Positions 1 through 9,948 are shown, counted from the stretch's first letter. The stretch is 64,000 nucleotides of DNA from Aquarana catesbeiana (GCF_042186555.1 NC_133326.1:437594846-437658845), one strand, 5' to 3'. The notes: a model not told the origin generated them from the sequence alone. Numbers and translations: made by a program.

Positions 1-234
1 GCAGAAAAAAAACAGAAGTGCATTCTGTAGAGGAGGTTTTGGGCAGAAAGAAATGCTTGCATGCCTAACACACAAGTGCAATACACGACATTAGATTTTT
101 TCTGCTGCTTTTTTCTGCCAGTGGTTCTGGCGTTCAATAGTGATTGTTCATGTGCATGGGGTGTTCATCAGGCCTTGACTAATCTCACCCAACTATGAGC
201 TAGCTCTTCGCTAGCTGCATATGACTACTGTATA
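1..234. other. Unclassified sequence left of the first Tc1 element
   Basis: AT-rich sequence with no ORF, repeat end or splice-flanked exon that I recognise. It is probably intronic or upstream sequence of the host gene. Confidence 0.4.
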
Positions 235-645
235 TACAGTCATAGCCAAAAATATTGGAACCCTTGCATTTCTGTCAGATAATGCACCATTTTGCCCAGA
301 AAATTGTTGCAATTACAAATGTTTAAGCATTCTCATGTTTATTTCTTTTGTTTGTATTGGTTTGACACATAAAAGTGGAAACACAAAAAGCCAGATCTGA
401 CATATTTCACCCAAAAATGGACTGGATAAAATGATTGCCTCCTTCTCAAAATTGTAAGAAATAATTGCATTCCAAGTTAGTAATGTCTTGTTTTTTTTTT
501 TAAAATCAACTCACCTGTATCAATTAACAGGTGCTGACAATATAGAAGTCACACAGACATGTACTCAAAAATGTACTCAACCTTTCTGTTGTGTGTGTCT
601 CTGTGTGCCACACGAAGCATTAAGAAGAGAAAGAGCAGCAAATAA

Positions 646-1100
646 TTGTCTGAGGCTTTGAGAACAAAAATTGTGGTAAAGCATGGACAATCTCAAGGTT
701 ACAAGTCCATCTCCAGAGATCTTAATGTTCCTGTGTCCACTGTGCGCAACGTTGTCAAGACGTTTATAGCCCATGGCACTGTGGCTAATCTCCCTGGACG
801 AAAGAGAAAAATTGATCAAAGATTGCAACAAAGGATTGTTCGAATGGTGGCTAAAGAACCTCGAACAACTCCCTGACAAATTCAGGCTAACCTTCAGGCA
901 CAGGGTACAACTGTGTCAGCTCGCACTATACGTCGCCATCTGAATGAAAAGGAATGCTATGGTAAGAGACCCAGAAGGACCCCACTGCTTACACAGAAAC
1001 ATAAAAAAGCCAGAGTGGAGTTTGCCAAACATACCTGAGGAAGCCAAAATCCCTTTGGGAGAATGTGCTGTGGACAGACGAAATATAATTACAGATTTTT
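646..1100 (+). pseudogene. Tc1 transposase A, N-terminal half (broken)
   Basis: The conceptual product begins LSEALRTKIVVKHGQSQGYK and continues through SISRDLNVPVSTVRNVVKTF, the helix-turn-helix DNA-binding region of Tc1 transposases. It goes on with the RRTPLLTQKHKKARVEFAK segment that precedes the catalytic core. The open frame has no ATG in place and starts at a TTG-type codon. In-frame stops occur after the segment ending EPRTTP (about 874) and after FAKHT (about 1036). The start of the first catalytic motif (W-TDE) is just visible near 1070-1085 before the MITE insertion. The second half of the same gene resumes at 3692. This is a dead copy; in an active element the protein binds the terminal repeats and cuts and pastes the transposon into TA sites. 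Confidence 0.85.
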
Positions 1101-1328
1101 AGTAAAGCTTATCATTCTACTGTTTTCTGAAACCAAAATAAGGTCTTTACCACTTCAGCTCAGGAAGGTTTTACCCCCTTCTGACCAGGCCATTTTTTTG
1201 TGAGACGGCACTGCGTTACTTTAACTGACAATTGCGCAGTCGTACGACACTGTACCCAAATAAAATTGATGTCCTTTTTTTCCCCCACAAATAGAGCTTT
1301 CTTTTGGTTGGTGACTGTCTTGTCATCC

Positions 1329-1570
1329 TCGCCAGCACACCATGGATCAGCAAACAAGATTGTCCAAAAAAGGTTTTTTAATCTAAAACGGTCACATCAC
1401 AAGGGAGGTGCAACGTTTCGGGGCCGCGCAGGACCCCTTCGTCAGGCACTTGCCTGACGAAGGGGTCCTGCGCGGCCCCGAAACGTTGCACCTCCCTTGT
1501 GATGTGACCGTTTTCGATTAAAAAACCTTTTTTGGACAATCTTGTTTGCTGATCCATGGTGTGCTGGCGA
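1329..1570. repeat. Near-perfect 121-bp-arm palindrome
   Basis: Two arms of about 121 bp are centred at 1449/1450 with a 2-nt spacer and only isolated mismatches (for example AATCTAAAAC against GTTTTCGATT). A single strand would fold into one long hairpin. The arms include GTGCAACGTTTCGGGGCC and its complement. Confidence 0.95.
1454..1484 (+). ncRNA. Hammerhead-ribozyme-like motif (hypothetical)
   Basis: The sequence reads CTGACGA, an extra A, a stem GGGGTC/GGCCCC around loop CTGCGC, then GAAAC. This matches the hammerhead core CUGANGA - stem II - GAAA, except for the one unpaired A before stem II. The bases after GAAA could pair with the upstream arm of the palindrome as stem III, leaving a GUU-type cleavage triplet. 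The long hairpin would compete with that fold. Because of the palindrome, the same motif is also present on the minus strand (about 1415-1445). Self-cleavage is not shown. Confidence 0.35.
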
Positions 1571-3691
1571 AGATGTACTTCTGCTTCCAGAACCCAACTG
1601 GTAATCGTTACAGCACCCGTTAATGCTCTATTGCCGTTTGTCCGGGAACGTGTGCGACTGGAATATTGAATTAATTGTCTTGTCATCTTGTCGGCACCTC
1701 CCCCTCCATTCCCCCGCACATCACTCTGGGTCCTGTTGGCTGGCTGAGGTTCCTTTGCGCTGGCGCATGCGCAGTGGCCACATTTAGTCCTCGATTGGCC
1801 GGTGACGTCAGACACCGACCGAGCGGGGGATACAAAAGGTTGGCATCTCCAGCATATCATCTGCTGGAAGGTGGGGTGACCATTGTGACGCTTTGTCTTG
1901 AGGACAGGTAATATGACTGGCTACTATCCTTGAAGTCTTGGATGATTGGCGTGTACACACTATATGATACACTGTGTCTATAACTGGTTCGTTGATGTTA
2001 CATTGATAGAGGAATGCCTATTAACCTTTGAATACAAATAGACTGACTTTGAGACTGTATCCTGTTACCAATTGGAAGTAATTCTCCTATATATTTGGAG
2101 ATATCCATCCCAAGGTATAAGATACCTTACAAATTTCTAATTTATACCTGCCTTTGCCTGTGACTGTACACCATGTTGGTAAATAATACACTTTGTGAGA
2201 TTCTCTCTTTCTATCTTTGTTGCAGTGGTTGTTGCTACTGGCGTCCCTGCAATAATCCTTGTCCAAATCTGAGTTTAAGTATTATTGGTGGCTATGTTAG
2301 CCCCTAATTGGACATGTGTTGTCTGTGTCCAATAAGTTATAAGATATTGGAAGTCATCGTGCGTATTGTATTCCCATAGCCTGGTTCTTTTGTGTCCCTT
2401 GTGATCGCGTGGAGCCTCCTCCCCATAGAATTGTGGACTCGGTGATTCTCTCTGATGTTTCTCTGTGTGAGTTCTTTAAGGGAATGGACAAAATAAGTAA
2501 TTGTGTTAGGATTCTAAGCTCTTTAGTACTTTATGAATAATTAGTGATTATGTATATGATTTTATCTTTATCAGAGTTTTGTGGAAATTTGGTGATCCTT
2601 AGACATCCTCTGAAGAAACCAATGTTGGCAAAACATGTTGGGATCCGAGAACAAGCTCTGATCACCCTCTATATATATATATATATATGGACACTAGTGA
2701 CCATTAATGTGATATGTACTTATTGAACCTAAAAATCCTTTTTAATTGTATATGAATAAACATTCTGGTTTTATATAAAATGTGTTCTTCTCTATAATCC
2801 CATAAAATCACCCTGTTGCTCTATTTTCAGCTTTCTTTTGGTGGTATTTGATCACCTCTGCGGTTTTTAGTTTTTTGCGCTATAAACAAAAAAAGACCGA
2901 CAATTTTGGAAAAAAATATTTTTTATTTACTTTCTGCTATAAAACATTTCCAATAAAAAAATAATAAAAAAAAAATTTCTTCATAAATTTAGGCCAATAT
3001 GTATTCTGCTACATATTTTTGGCGTAAGCGTATATTGATTGGTTTGTGCAAAAGTTATAGCTTCTACAAACTATGGGATAGATTTAGGGACTTTTTTTTT
3101 TTTTTTTCATTTTTTACTAGTAATGGCGGCGGTCAGTGATTTTTAGCGGGACTGTGACATTGCGGCAGACACATTTACACTAAGTGATACTTTTTGGGGG
3201 ACCAGTGACACCAATACAGTGATCAGTGCTAAAAAAAATTTACTGACACTGTATAAATGACACTGGCAGGGAAGGGGTTAACATCAGGGAAAATCAAAGG
3301 GTTAAATGTGTTCCTTATGTGTGCTTTCTAACTGTAGGGGGAGAGCTCTGACTAAAGTAAAACCATGTTTCTGCATGAAAACCATGATCTATGTTTCTTA
3401 GCAGAAAGATGAGATCTCCATTTTCCTTTCTAACAGAACAGTGGTTAGCCTTGTTTACATAGGCAGACCGCCATTCTGCCTCTCTATGAATAATCGCCGG
3501 CTTCCCGGTGGCCATCGCGACTGCCGGACCCGCTGATTGGCTCCCACTGTGTCCAATCACAGTGGGATCGGGGCTCCGGCGGCGCACGCCCAAGAGACCC
3601 GAAGACAAAAATCATGTGAAGGTATGTGATTTTGCACTTACGGGCCACCCTGCCACAGTAAATGTACATAGGGCGGTCCTTAAGCAGTTAA

Positions 3692-4172
3692 AGAAAAGAA
3701 TACAGTCCCTAAAGTCTAACATGGTGGAGGTTCACTGATGTTTTGGTTTCTTTGCTGCTTCAGGCACTGGATGGCTTGACCGTGTGCATGCCATTTTGAA
3801 ATCTGAAGACTACTAAAGAATTCTGGGATGCAATGTTGGGCCCAGTGTCAGAAAGTTTGGTCTCTGTCAGAGGTACAACAGAACAATGACACACGTCAAA
3901 AAGCACCCAGAAATGGTTTAAGACATAGCGCTGGAGAGTACTGAACTGGCCAGCAATGAGCCCAGATCGAAATCCCATAGAGCACCTGTGGAGACATCTC
4001 AAAGCAGCAGTTGGGAAAAAGGAACCCGTCCAATCTGAGAGACCTGGAGCAGTTGGCGAAAGAAGAGTTTTCCAAAATGCCAGTACAGATGTAAGTATAA
4101 GAAACTCATTGATGGTTACAGAAAGGGATTGTTTTCAGTTATTTTTTTCCAAGGGTTGTGCTACCAAATATT
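3692..4172 (+). pseudogene. Tc1 transposase A, C-terminal half (broken)
   Basis: After the MITE the transposase sequence resumes with several stops and a frameshift, then gives MSPDRNPIEHLWRHLKAAVG at 3956-4015. This is the third catalytic block of Tc1 transposases, the PIEHLW motif carrying the final acidic residue of the DDE triad. The second catalytic block is not recognisable. The translation continues to a TAA at about 4172, close to the right inverted repeat. This is a remnant of the gene begun at 646. Confidence 0.8.
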
Positions 4173-4394
4173 AAATTAAGGGTGTCAATAATCTTGTCCA
4201 GTTCATTTTTGCAGTTTTGCATGGAATGTGTCAGATCTGGCTTTTTGTTTCTCAACTTTTTTGTGTCATACCAATACAAACAAAATAAATAAACATGAAA
4301 ATGCCTAAACATTTGTATTTACAACAATTTTCTGGGCGAAGTGGTGCATTATCTGACAGAAATGCATGGGTGCCAATATTTATGGCCATGACTG

Positions 4395-4562
4395 TAGGTA
4401 CCTGAGAGATACCAATGAACTCATTCTCAGCTGATCTGGCATTCCACCAGGCTGATCAGACAGCAATCCAACACATACACGGATATTTATATACAAGGAA
4501 TTCAAACACTTCACACTTTATTTATTTTTTTTTTTATTTTTTTTTTAGTAGTAGTGGAACTA
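4395..4562. repeat. Short spacer with T-rich tract between Tc1 A and Tc1 B
   Basis: About 165 bp of sequence ends in a poly-T tract (about 4516-4546) directly before the left end of Tc1 B. No gene is seen. Confidence 0.5.
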
Positions 4563-6190
4563 CAGTATCTCACAAAAGAGAGTACACCCCTTACATTTTT
4601 GTAAATATTTTATTCTATCTTTTCATGTGACAACACTGAAGAAATGACACTTTGCTACAATGTAAAGTAGTGAGTGTACTGCTTGTATAACAGTGTAAAT
4701 TTGCTGTCCCCTCAAAATAACTCAACACACAGTCATTAATGTCTAAACCGCTGGCAACAAAAGTGAGTACACCCCTAAGTGAAAATGTCCAAATTGGACC
4801 CAATTAGCCATTTTTCCTCCCCGGTATCATGTGACTCGTTAGTGTTACAAGGTCTCAGGTGTGAATGGGTAGGTGGTGTGTTAAATTTGGTGTTATCGCT
4901 CTCTCTCTCTCATACTGGTCACTGGAAGTTCAACATGGCACCTCATGGCAAAGAACTCTCTGAGGATCTGAAAAAAAGAATTGTTGCTGTACATAAAAAT
5001 GGCCTAGGCTATAAGAAGATTGCCAAGACCCTGAAACTGAGCTGCAGCATGGTGGGAAAGACCATATAGCAGTATAACAGGACATGTTCCACTCGTAACA
5101 GGCCTCACCATGGTCAACCAAAGAAGTTGAGTGCACATGCTCAGCATCATATCCAGAGGTTGTCTTTGTAAAATAGACGTTTGAGTGCTGCCAGCATTGC
5201 TGCAGAGGTTGAAGGGGGGGGGGGGTCAGCCTGTCAGTGCTCAGACCATACGCTGCATGCTGCATCAAATTGGTCTGCATGGCTGTCGTCCCAGAAGGAA
5301 GCCTCTTCTAAAGATGATACACAAGAAAGTCTGCAAACAGTTTGCTGAAGACAAGCAGACTAAGGACATGGATTACTGGAACCATGTCCGGTGGTCTGAT
5401 GAGACCAAGATAAACTTATTTGGTTCAGATTGTGTCAAGCGTGTGTGGCGGCAACCAGGTGAGGAGTACAAAGACAGGTGTGTCTTGCCTACAGTCAAGC
5501 ATGATGGTGGGAGTGTCATGGTCTGGGGCTGCATGAGTGCTGCCAGCACTGGGGAGCTACAGTTCGTTGAGGGAACCATGAATGCCAACATGTACTGTGA
5601 CATACTGAAGCAGAGCATGATCCCCCCCTTCAGGCACTGGGCCGCAGGGCAGTATTCCAACATGACCCAAAAAAACACATCCAAGATGACCAATTCCTTG
5701 CTAAAGAAGCTGAGGGTAAAGTTGATGGACTTGCCAAGCATGTCTCCAGACCTAAACCCTATTGAGCATCTGTGGGGCATCCTCAAACGTAAGGTGAAGG
5801 AGCGCAAGGTCTCTAACATCCACCAGCTCCGTGATGTCATCATGGAGGAGTGGAAGAGGACTCCAGTGGCAACCTGTGAAGCTCTGGTGAACTCCAAGAG
5901 GGTTAAGGCAGTGCTGGAAAATAATGGTGGCCATACAAAATATTGACACTTTGGCCTAAATTTGGACATTTTCACTTAGGGGTGTACTCACTTTTGTTGC
6001 CAGCGGTTTAGACATTATTGGCTGTGTGTTGAGTTATTTTGAGGGGCAGCAGATTTACACTGTTATACAAGCTGTTCACTCACTACTTTACATTGTAGCA
6101 AAGTGTCATTTCTTCAGTGTTGTCACATGAAAAGATATAATAAAATATTTCCAAAAATGTGAGGGGTGTACTCACTTTTGTGAGATACTG
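4563..6190 (+). mobile_element. Tc1-like transposon B, structurally complete
   Basis: The ends CAGTATCTCACAAAAG and CTTTTGTGAGATACTG are flanked by TA (4561-4562 and 6191-6192). The inverted repeats are long, about 200 bp, and carry the GGGGTGTACTCACTTTTGTTG block both at the outer ends and at the inner edge of each repeat. That doubled arrangement is typical of Tc1 elements with two transposase-binding sites per end. Total length is 1628 bp, normal for the family. Only the transposase gene is damaged, so the ends could still be mobilised by a related transposase. Confidence 0.93.
4935..5946 (+). pseudogene. Tc1 transposase B, near full length but inactivated
   Basis: The ATG at 4935 starts MAPHGKELSEDLKKRIVAVH, the paired-type helix-turn-helix of Tc1 transposases. 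Two stops (TAG at 5067-5069, TAA at 5169-5171) and a 1-nt shift in a 12-G run (about 5213-5224) break the frame. From 5185 it is open to TGA at 5944. Catalytic motif one (WSDETKI) and motif three (SPDLNPIEHLW) are intact. The second motif, normally QHDNDPKH, reads QYSNMTQKN, so the second catalytic aspartate is lost. The family moves DNA by double-strand excision into TA. The long open frame reflects a young copy rather than function. Confidence 0.9.
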
Positions 6191-6331
6191 TATATACATA
6201 CATTCAAGATGCCTTATCAAAAAAGGTTGAAAACGAGACACTACAAAATATGTATATTATTGTTAAGCTCAGGCGACATATGGAAAATTAAATTATTCTC
6301 CAAGTCCTAATTTAAATTTTTCTGATCTTAA

Positions 6332-7017
6332 TCATTTCCTGACCTCCGCACGCCGGTGTATGTTGGCAGATTGGCACGAGTGTGCAAAAGGGCGTACCCG
6401 TATGTCCCTTCATAATAGCGGGCGAGCGCACGCAACCGGGAGCGTGGTCGCGGGTCCTGCAGACTCAATGTTTGCCGGCGGCACGCGATCGTGGCGAGGA
6501 GAGGCAGAACGGGAAAATGTAAACAAGGCATTTCCCTGTTCTGCCTAGTGATATGACAGAGATCTTCTGTTTCCTTTTCGAGAACAGTGATCTCTGTCAT
6601 GTCAGTAGTAGCCCATCCCCCCTACCAATCAATATGCGCTTATTGCGATTTTTTTTTTTTTTTTTTTTTTTTGCTTTCTACCAAAAGTATGTAGAAGAAT
6701 ACATATCGGCCTAAACTGAGAAAGAAATTTGTTTTTTTATATATTTTTTGGGGATATTTATTATAGCAAAAAGTAAAAAAATATTGCTTTTTTTTTCAAG
6801 ATTGTCGCTCTTTTTTTGTTTATAGCACAAAAAATAAAAACCACAGAGGTTATCAAACACCACCAAAAGAAAGCTCTATTTATGGGAAAAAAAGACGTAA
6901 ATTTTGTTTGGGTACAACGTTGCACGACCGTGCAATTGCCAGTTAAAACGATGCAGTGCCTGATCACAAAAAATTCTCTGGTCATTAAGGGGGTAAAATC
7001 TTCCGGGGCTGAAGTGG
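6332..7017 (+). mobile_element. piggyBac-type MITE
   Basis: This 686-bp element is flanked on both sides by TTAA (6328-6331 and 7018-7021). The left end reads TCATTTCCTGACC and the right end GGGGCTGAAGTGG. Its left subterminal sequence parallels that of the element at 20037, and its right end shares the blocks GGTTATCAAACACCACCAAAAG and TTTGTTTGGGTACA with it (each quoted block is a conserved fragment with small changes). It carries no transposase. A poly-T run lies in the middle (about 6651-6672). Confidence 0.85.
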
Positions 7018-7021
7018 TTAA

Positions 7022-7422
7022 GCTGTAAAGGCAGTTGCACGGGGGTATACACATGCTGCAGTGCATTCCATATAACCACATCAAGTACATCTTCTAAACA
7101 CATGTATGCCTGACAGGTAGATCCTTTAGGCATGTCTGTCCTCAAGGTTGCCGCAGGGAAGACTGTGAGCCAGGTTGGTATTGTCCTTGAACTACAAGGA
7201 TGTGAACCTGCTATTTTCATCTATGAATAAATGTAACGACAGTGCTTACAGCACAAAGGCATATTTGCCCACCAGATACAATGCCAAGAAATGTGTGCCC
7301 TTTACAATTTTACTGGTTGATACTGTAGCCAATAGGCATGGGATTCAACTCATTTTCCACTAGTCTGGTGCAGAATAAACACATATAGTAAATGCAAGCA
7401 TTATGGCAAAGGCACTCAATCA
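7022..7422. other. Unclassified interval
   Basis: No coding potential, repeat ends or exon-like block recognised between the piggyBac MITE and Tc1 C. Confidence 0.4.
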
Positions 7423-7731
7423 TACTGTGCCTTGAAAAAGTATTCAGACCCCTTGAAATTTTCCAAATTTTGTCATGTTACAACCAAAAACGTAAATGGC
7501 ACATAATTGTGAAGTAGAAGGAAAATGATGAATTGTTTTCAAATTTTTTTACAAATATATGTGAAAAGTGTGGCATGCATTTGTATTCAGCCCTCCTGAG
7601 ACAATACTTTGTAGAACCACCATTCACTGCAAGTACAGCTGCAAGGCTATTTGGCTATTTCTCTACCAGCTTTTCACATCTAGAAAGTGAAAAATTTGCC
7701 CATTCTACTTTGCAAAATTGCTCAAGCTCTG

Positions 7732-8093
7732 TCAGATTGAGGAAGAGCATCTGTGAACAGCAAATTTCAAGTCTTGCCACAGATTCTCAATTAGATTTAG
7801 GTCTGGACTTTGACTGGGCCATTCTAAAACATGAATATGCTTTGATCTAAACCATTCCATTGTAGCTCTAGTTGTATGTCCTGCTGGAAGGTAAACCTCA
7901 GCCCCAGTCTCAACTCTTTTGCACACTTGAACAGGTTTTCTGCTAATATTGCCCTGTTTTTGGCTCTATCCATCTTCCCATCAACTCTGACAAGCTTCCC
8001 GGTCTCTGCTGAAGAAAAGAGTTCCCACAAAATGATGCTGCCACCACCATGTTTTGCGGTTGGGGTGGTGTGTTGAGATGCAATTGAGAACAA
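7732..8093 (-). pseudogene. Tc1 transposase C fragment
   Basis: Two overlapping minus-strand frames give the catalytic part of a Tc1 transposase. One has TAKHGGGSIILWELFSSAETG and a weakened central region, KELRLGLRFTFQQD. The other has TTRATMEWFRSKHIHVLEWP followed by SPDLNLIENLWQDLKFAVHR. The last block carries the third catalytic acidic residue (LIENLW). A frameshift at about 7870-7920 separates the two pieces, and the N-terminal DNA-binding part is missing because the element is truncated. It is non-functional. Confidence 0.8.
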
Positions 8094-8094
8094 T

Positions 8095-8494
8095 TGAGAT
8101 GACTAAAATAGGACTAAAACTAAAATGGCATTTTAGTCAAAAGACTAAAATGGAACTGAAATTAAAATGCCGTTTTAGTCAAGACTAAGACTAAAACTAA
8201 ATTGAAATTTGACATCAAAATTAACACTGGTCTGTAGTGCATGTTCATACCTCAATACCATACATAATAACAATATATCAATTTTTCGCTCCAGCAGTAT
8301 ATAATGAGTTTGGAAATTGTAGAGAAGTGCTTAAATAATGCATTACAATTTAACTACACCCATTAGATTTTAGATGACTAAAATTAGTTTTAGTCGACTA
8401 AAATAATTTTTAGTCGACTAAAATGTACTGGAGATTTTAGTCGACTAAAATGTAGGACATGTTGACTAAAATGTCCTGGAGATTAACACTGGCC
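8095..8494. repeat. GACTAAAAT-rich repeat inserted in Tc1 C
   Basis: Two blocks rich in GACTAAAAT/ATTTTAGTC (8095-8230 and 8365-8494) each end in TTAACACTGG in the same orientation. The spacer (8231-8364) is ordinary AT-rich DNA. Terminal AACACTGG/CCAGTGTT sequences are common for hAT-type MITEs, so this may be a composite of MITE ends. The insertion also replaced about 100 bp of the Tc1. The superfamily is uncertain. Confidence 0.55.
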
Positions 8495-8529
8495 AGAGCA
8501 CCTTCCTACATGTTTGCTGTGTCCCCCAC

Positions 8530-8890
8530 GTGGTGGAGGCCCCGCCCCTTATGACATCACCGCCCAATCATGCCCCAGGCGGTGACATCATAAGGGGCGG
8601 GGCCTGGCCATGGCACCTGGTGACCCCCCCATGCCAATATATAAGTAGTGGCAACATCGGAAGAAGAACAGAGGGAGAAGACAGCGAAGATGACCCGGCA
8701 AAAGAGCAAAAAAACAGCGGACAGAGGGAGAAGAACCCGGAGAGGGTTAGAAGACATCAGCGGACAAGACCCGGAGAGGGGAGAAGAACTGGCAGAGGCA
8801 GAAGACATCAGTGGCAGAGGCAGAAGAGCCAGAGAGGGGAGAAGAAAACGGAAGTGACACCGGAGCTGCGTTAATAAATTACTTTAAAAA
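8530..8890 (+). promoter_or_regulatory. Compact promoter-like unit: GC-rich palindrome, TATA box, poly(A) signal
   Basis: A perfect inverted repeat with 27-bp arms (8538-8564 and 8578-8604) carries GGGGCGGGGCC (Sp1-type) and TGACATCA (CRE-like) sites on both arms. A TATATAAG box follows at 8638-8645. Next come about 220 nt of purine-rich sequence, then AATAAA at about 8873 and a T-rich stretch. The order resembles the promoter and poly(A) arrangement of a small LTR. No TSD or other LTR hallmark was found, so this is a hypothesis. The purine-rich part is open in several frames only because it lacks pyrimidines. Confidence 0.4.
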
Positions 8891-9392
8891 CCTATGTACT
8901 GTGTTTTATTTTTGACGCTTTTTTTTTTTTTTTTTTAAGTGAATGGGTACAATGTACCTGATATTCATTCACATATGGTGGGGGCCGGGATTTGGGAGCC
9001 CCTCTTGTTAAAGGGGGCTTTCAGATTCAGTAAGCCCCCCCCGCCCGCAGACCCCGACAACCAACGGCCAGGGTTGTTGGGAAGAGGCCCTTATCCTCAT
9101 CAGCATGGGAACAAGGTGCTTTTTGACGTTGGGGGTTCCCCTTAAAAGCCATACCAGACCGAAGGGCCTGGTATGCTCTTGGAGGGCATGCCGTTTTTTT
9201 TTTTTTTTTTTTTTTATTTGACGTGGAGTTCCCACTAAAGGTTCATACCAGATACAAAGTGCCTGCATTGTTGGGATCAAAATTCGGATCCCTGTTCATT
9301 GAAGTCGGACAGATGTCAGACTTCAAGTTGCAAGGCAAAGTTGGATCCACAGTCCTACGACTGTCGTGTCGTACCAGTGTGAACCCGGCCTA
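8891..9392. repeat. Unclassified repeat-like sequence with short hairpins and T-tracts
   Basis: Contains the hairpin ATACCAGACC...GGCCTGGTAT (about 9150-9174), two similar blocks TTTGACGTTGGGGGTTCC and TTTGACGTGGAGTTCC, and poly-T tracts. It looks like an interspersed repeat, but I cannot place it in a superfamily. Confidence 0.4.
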
Positions 9393-9695
9393 AGGCTGCA
9401 TTCACACTTAAGCGTGTCAAAGTCACGTATTTTTACAGCAATTTTGCTGCGATTTTACTGCATTTTTTGCTGCGATTTTGTACAGGTCACCAATGTAAAA
9501 AGCAGAAAAACGCCTGTAATCTGCCCCAAAGAAGCTTATGTTCTTTTTTGATCTTAAGGTGCTTTTCAGGCATTTTGCTTCAGGTGACAAAATGCTCAGA
9601 TGTGAACAGGTGCCATTGAAATGAATGGCATTTTGCTTGCTGGGCGTTTTTCGGGCGTTTTACGAGCTGAAAACGCTGAGGTGTGAATGCAGCCT
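9393..9695. mobile_element. Palindromic MITE (ends AGGCTGCATTCACAC)
   Basis: The ends AGGCTGCATTCACAC and GTGTGAATGCAGCCT are perfect inverses, and the body has no ORF. A second copy of the same family lies at 57709-58008. Confidence 0.8.
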
Positions 9696-9697
9696 AA

Positions 9698-9945
9698 GGC
9701 TCCATGTACACTAGCGCAGGAGCTTTTCAGCTTTTTTTGTTATGCTAATTGAAGTAAATAGTGTTTCTAGAAGCAGAAAAACACTTTTTCTTTGCATTTT
9801 TGAAAGCGATTTTCCAGCAGAAAAAAAAGCTGAAAACTCCTAAATGCTGCTAACTGCTGATAAAAGCTGGCACAAAAACTCTATTGGTGTTTTTCATCCA
9901 GTGTTTTTCTGGCATTTTTTTTTAGCTTATAGTGTGCATGAAGCT
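9698..9945. mobile_element. Palindromic MITE (ends GGCTCCATGTACACTAGC)
   Basis: The left end GGCTCCATGTACACTA and the right end TAGTGTGCATGAAGC are imperfect inverses. The same family as the better-preserved copy at 56947-57341. It abuts the previous MITE. Confidence 0.75.
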
Positions 9946-9948
9946 TTA

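Larger units (their letters stand above)
1309..2828. mobile_element. Unclassified retro-type insertion (possibly Penelope-LTR-like) with 14-bp target duplication
   Basis: The 1520-bp segment is flanked by exact direct repeats of AGCTTTCTTTTGGT (1295-1308 and 2829-2842), and removing it restores the MITE sequence. A 14-bp target duplication argues for a retroelement rather than a Tc1, piggyBac or hAT element. It has no recognisable protein. It begins with a 242-bp palindrome (1329-1570) that contains a hammerhead-like motif, and a weaker CTGAAGA-type motif lies near 2606-2640. Such motifs occur in the LTR-like ends of Penelope-like elements, so a solo PLE terminus is one reading; an unknown SINE or LTR-like element is another. 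Confidence 0.6.
1150..3687 (-). mobile_element. piggyBac-type MITE inserted in Tc1 A
   Basis: The ends are CCACTTCAGC at the left and, inverted from the right, CTGCTTAAGGACCGCC. They are flanked by TTTA (1146-1149) and TTAA (3688-3691), consistent with a mutated piggyBac-type TTAA target duplication. The subterminal sequence matches the larger piggyBac derivative at 20037-25563 and the MITE at 6332-7017, for example the AAAGAAAGCTCTATTTGT-like block and the GCGCAAACCAATATA-like block. It holds no transposase. A retro-type insertion at 1309-2828 interrupts it, so the MITE itself is about 1.0 kb. Confidence 0.75.
237..4394 (+). mobile_element. Tc1-like DNA transposon A, interrupted by a piggyBac-type MITE
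   Basis: Matching inverted ends lie next to TA dinucleotides (235-236 and 4395-4396). The left end reads CAGTCATAGCCAAAAATATT and the right end, inverted, gives CAGTCATGGCCATAAATATT. The similarity runs on through the shared block TCTGTCAGATAATGCACCA. TA target duplications and a transposase with paired helix-turn-helix and DDE motifs define the Tc1/mariner superfamily. About 2.5 kb of later insertion (1150-3687) separates the two halves of the transposase gene, so the original element was roughly 1.6 kb, the usual Tc1 size. It is non-autonomous because of stop codons and the insertion. Confidence 0.9.
7425..8528 (-). mobile_element. Tc1-like transposon C, truncated, same family as G
   Basis: The end CTGTGCCTTGAAAAAGTATT follows TA (7423-7424). 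The transposase is on the minus strand. The sequence follows copy G (42112-44450) up to about 8080, is then interrupted by the GACTAAAAT repeat, and resumes at about 8490 with CCAGAGCACCTTCCTAC before stopping at about 8528. The other end of the element is missing. Copies C and G overlap only partly, C keeping one terminus and G the other. Confidence 0.8.

Noticed and set aside
1378..1860. 160-codon minus-strand frame across the palindrome
   Set aside because: It reads through both palindrome arms and shows no domain; it is a by-product of the inverted repeat.
5373..5975. 200-codon minus-strand frame
   Set aside because: It is the antisense shadow of the Tc1 B transposase, with no family resemblance.
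8530..8874. 114-codon Arg/Glu-rich frame
   Set aside because: The frame arises from purine-rich repeated sequence downstream of the TATA box; no supporting features.
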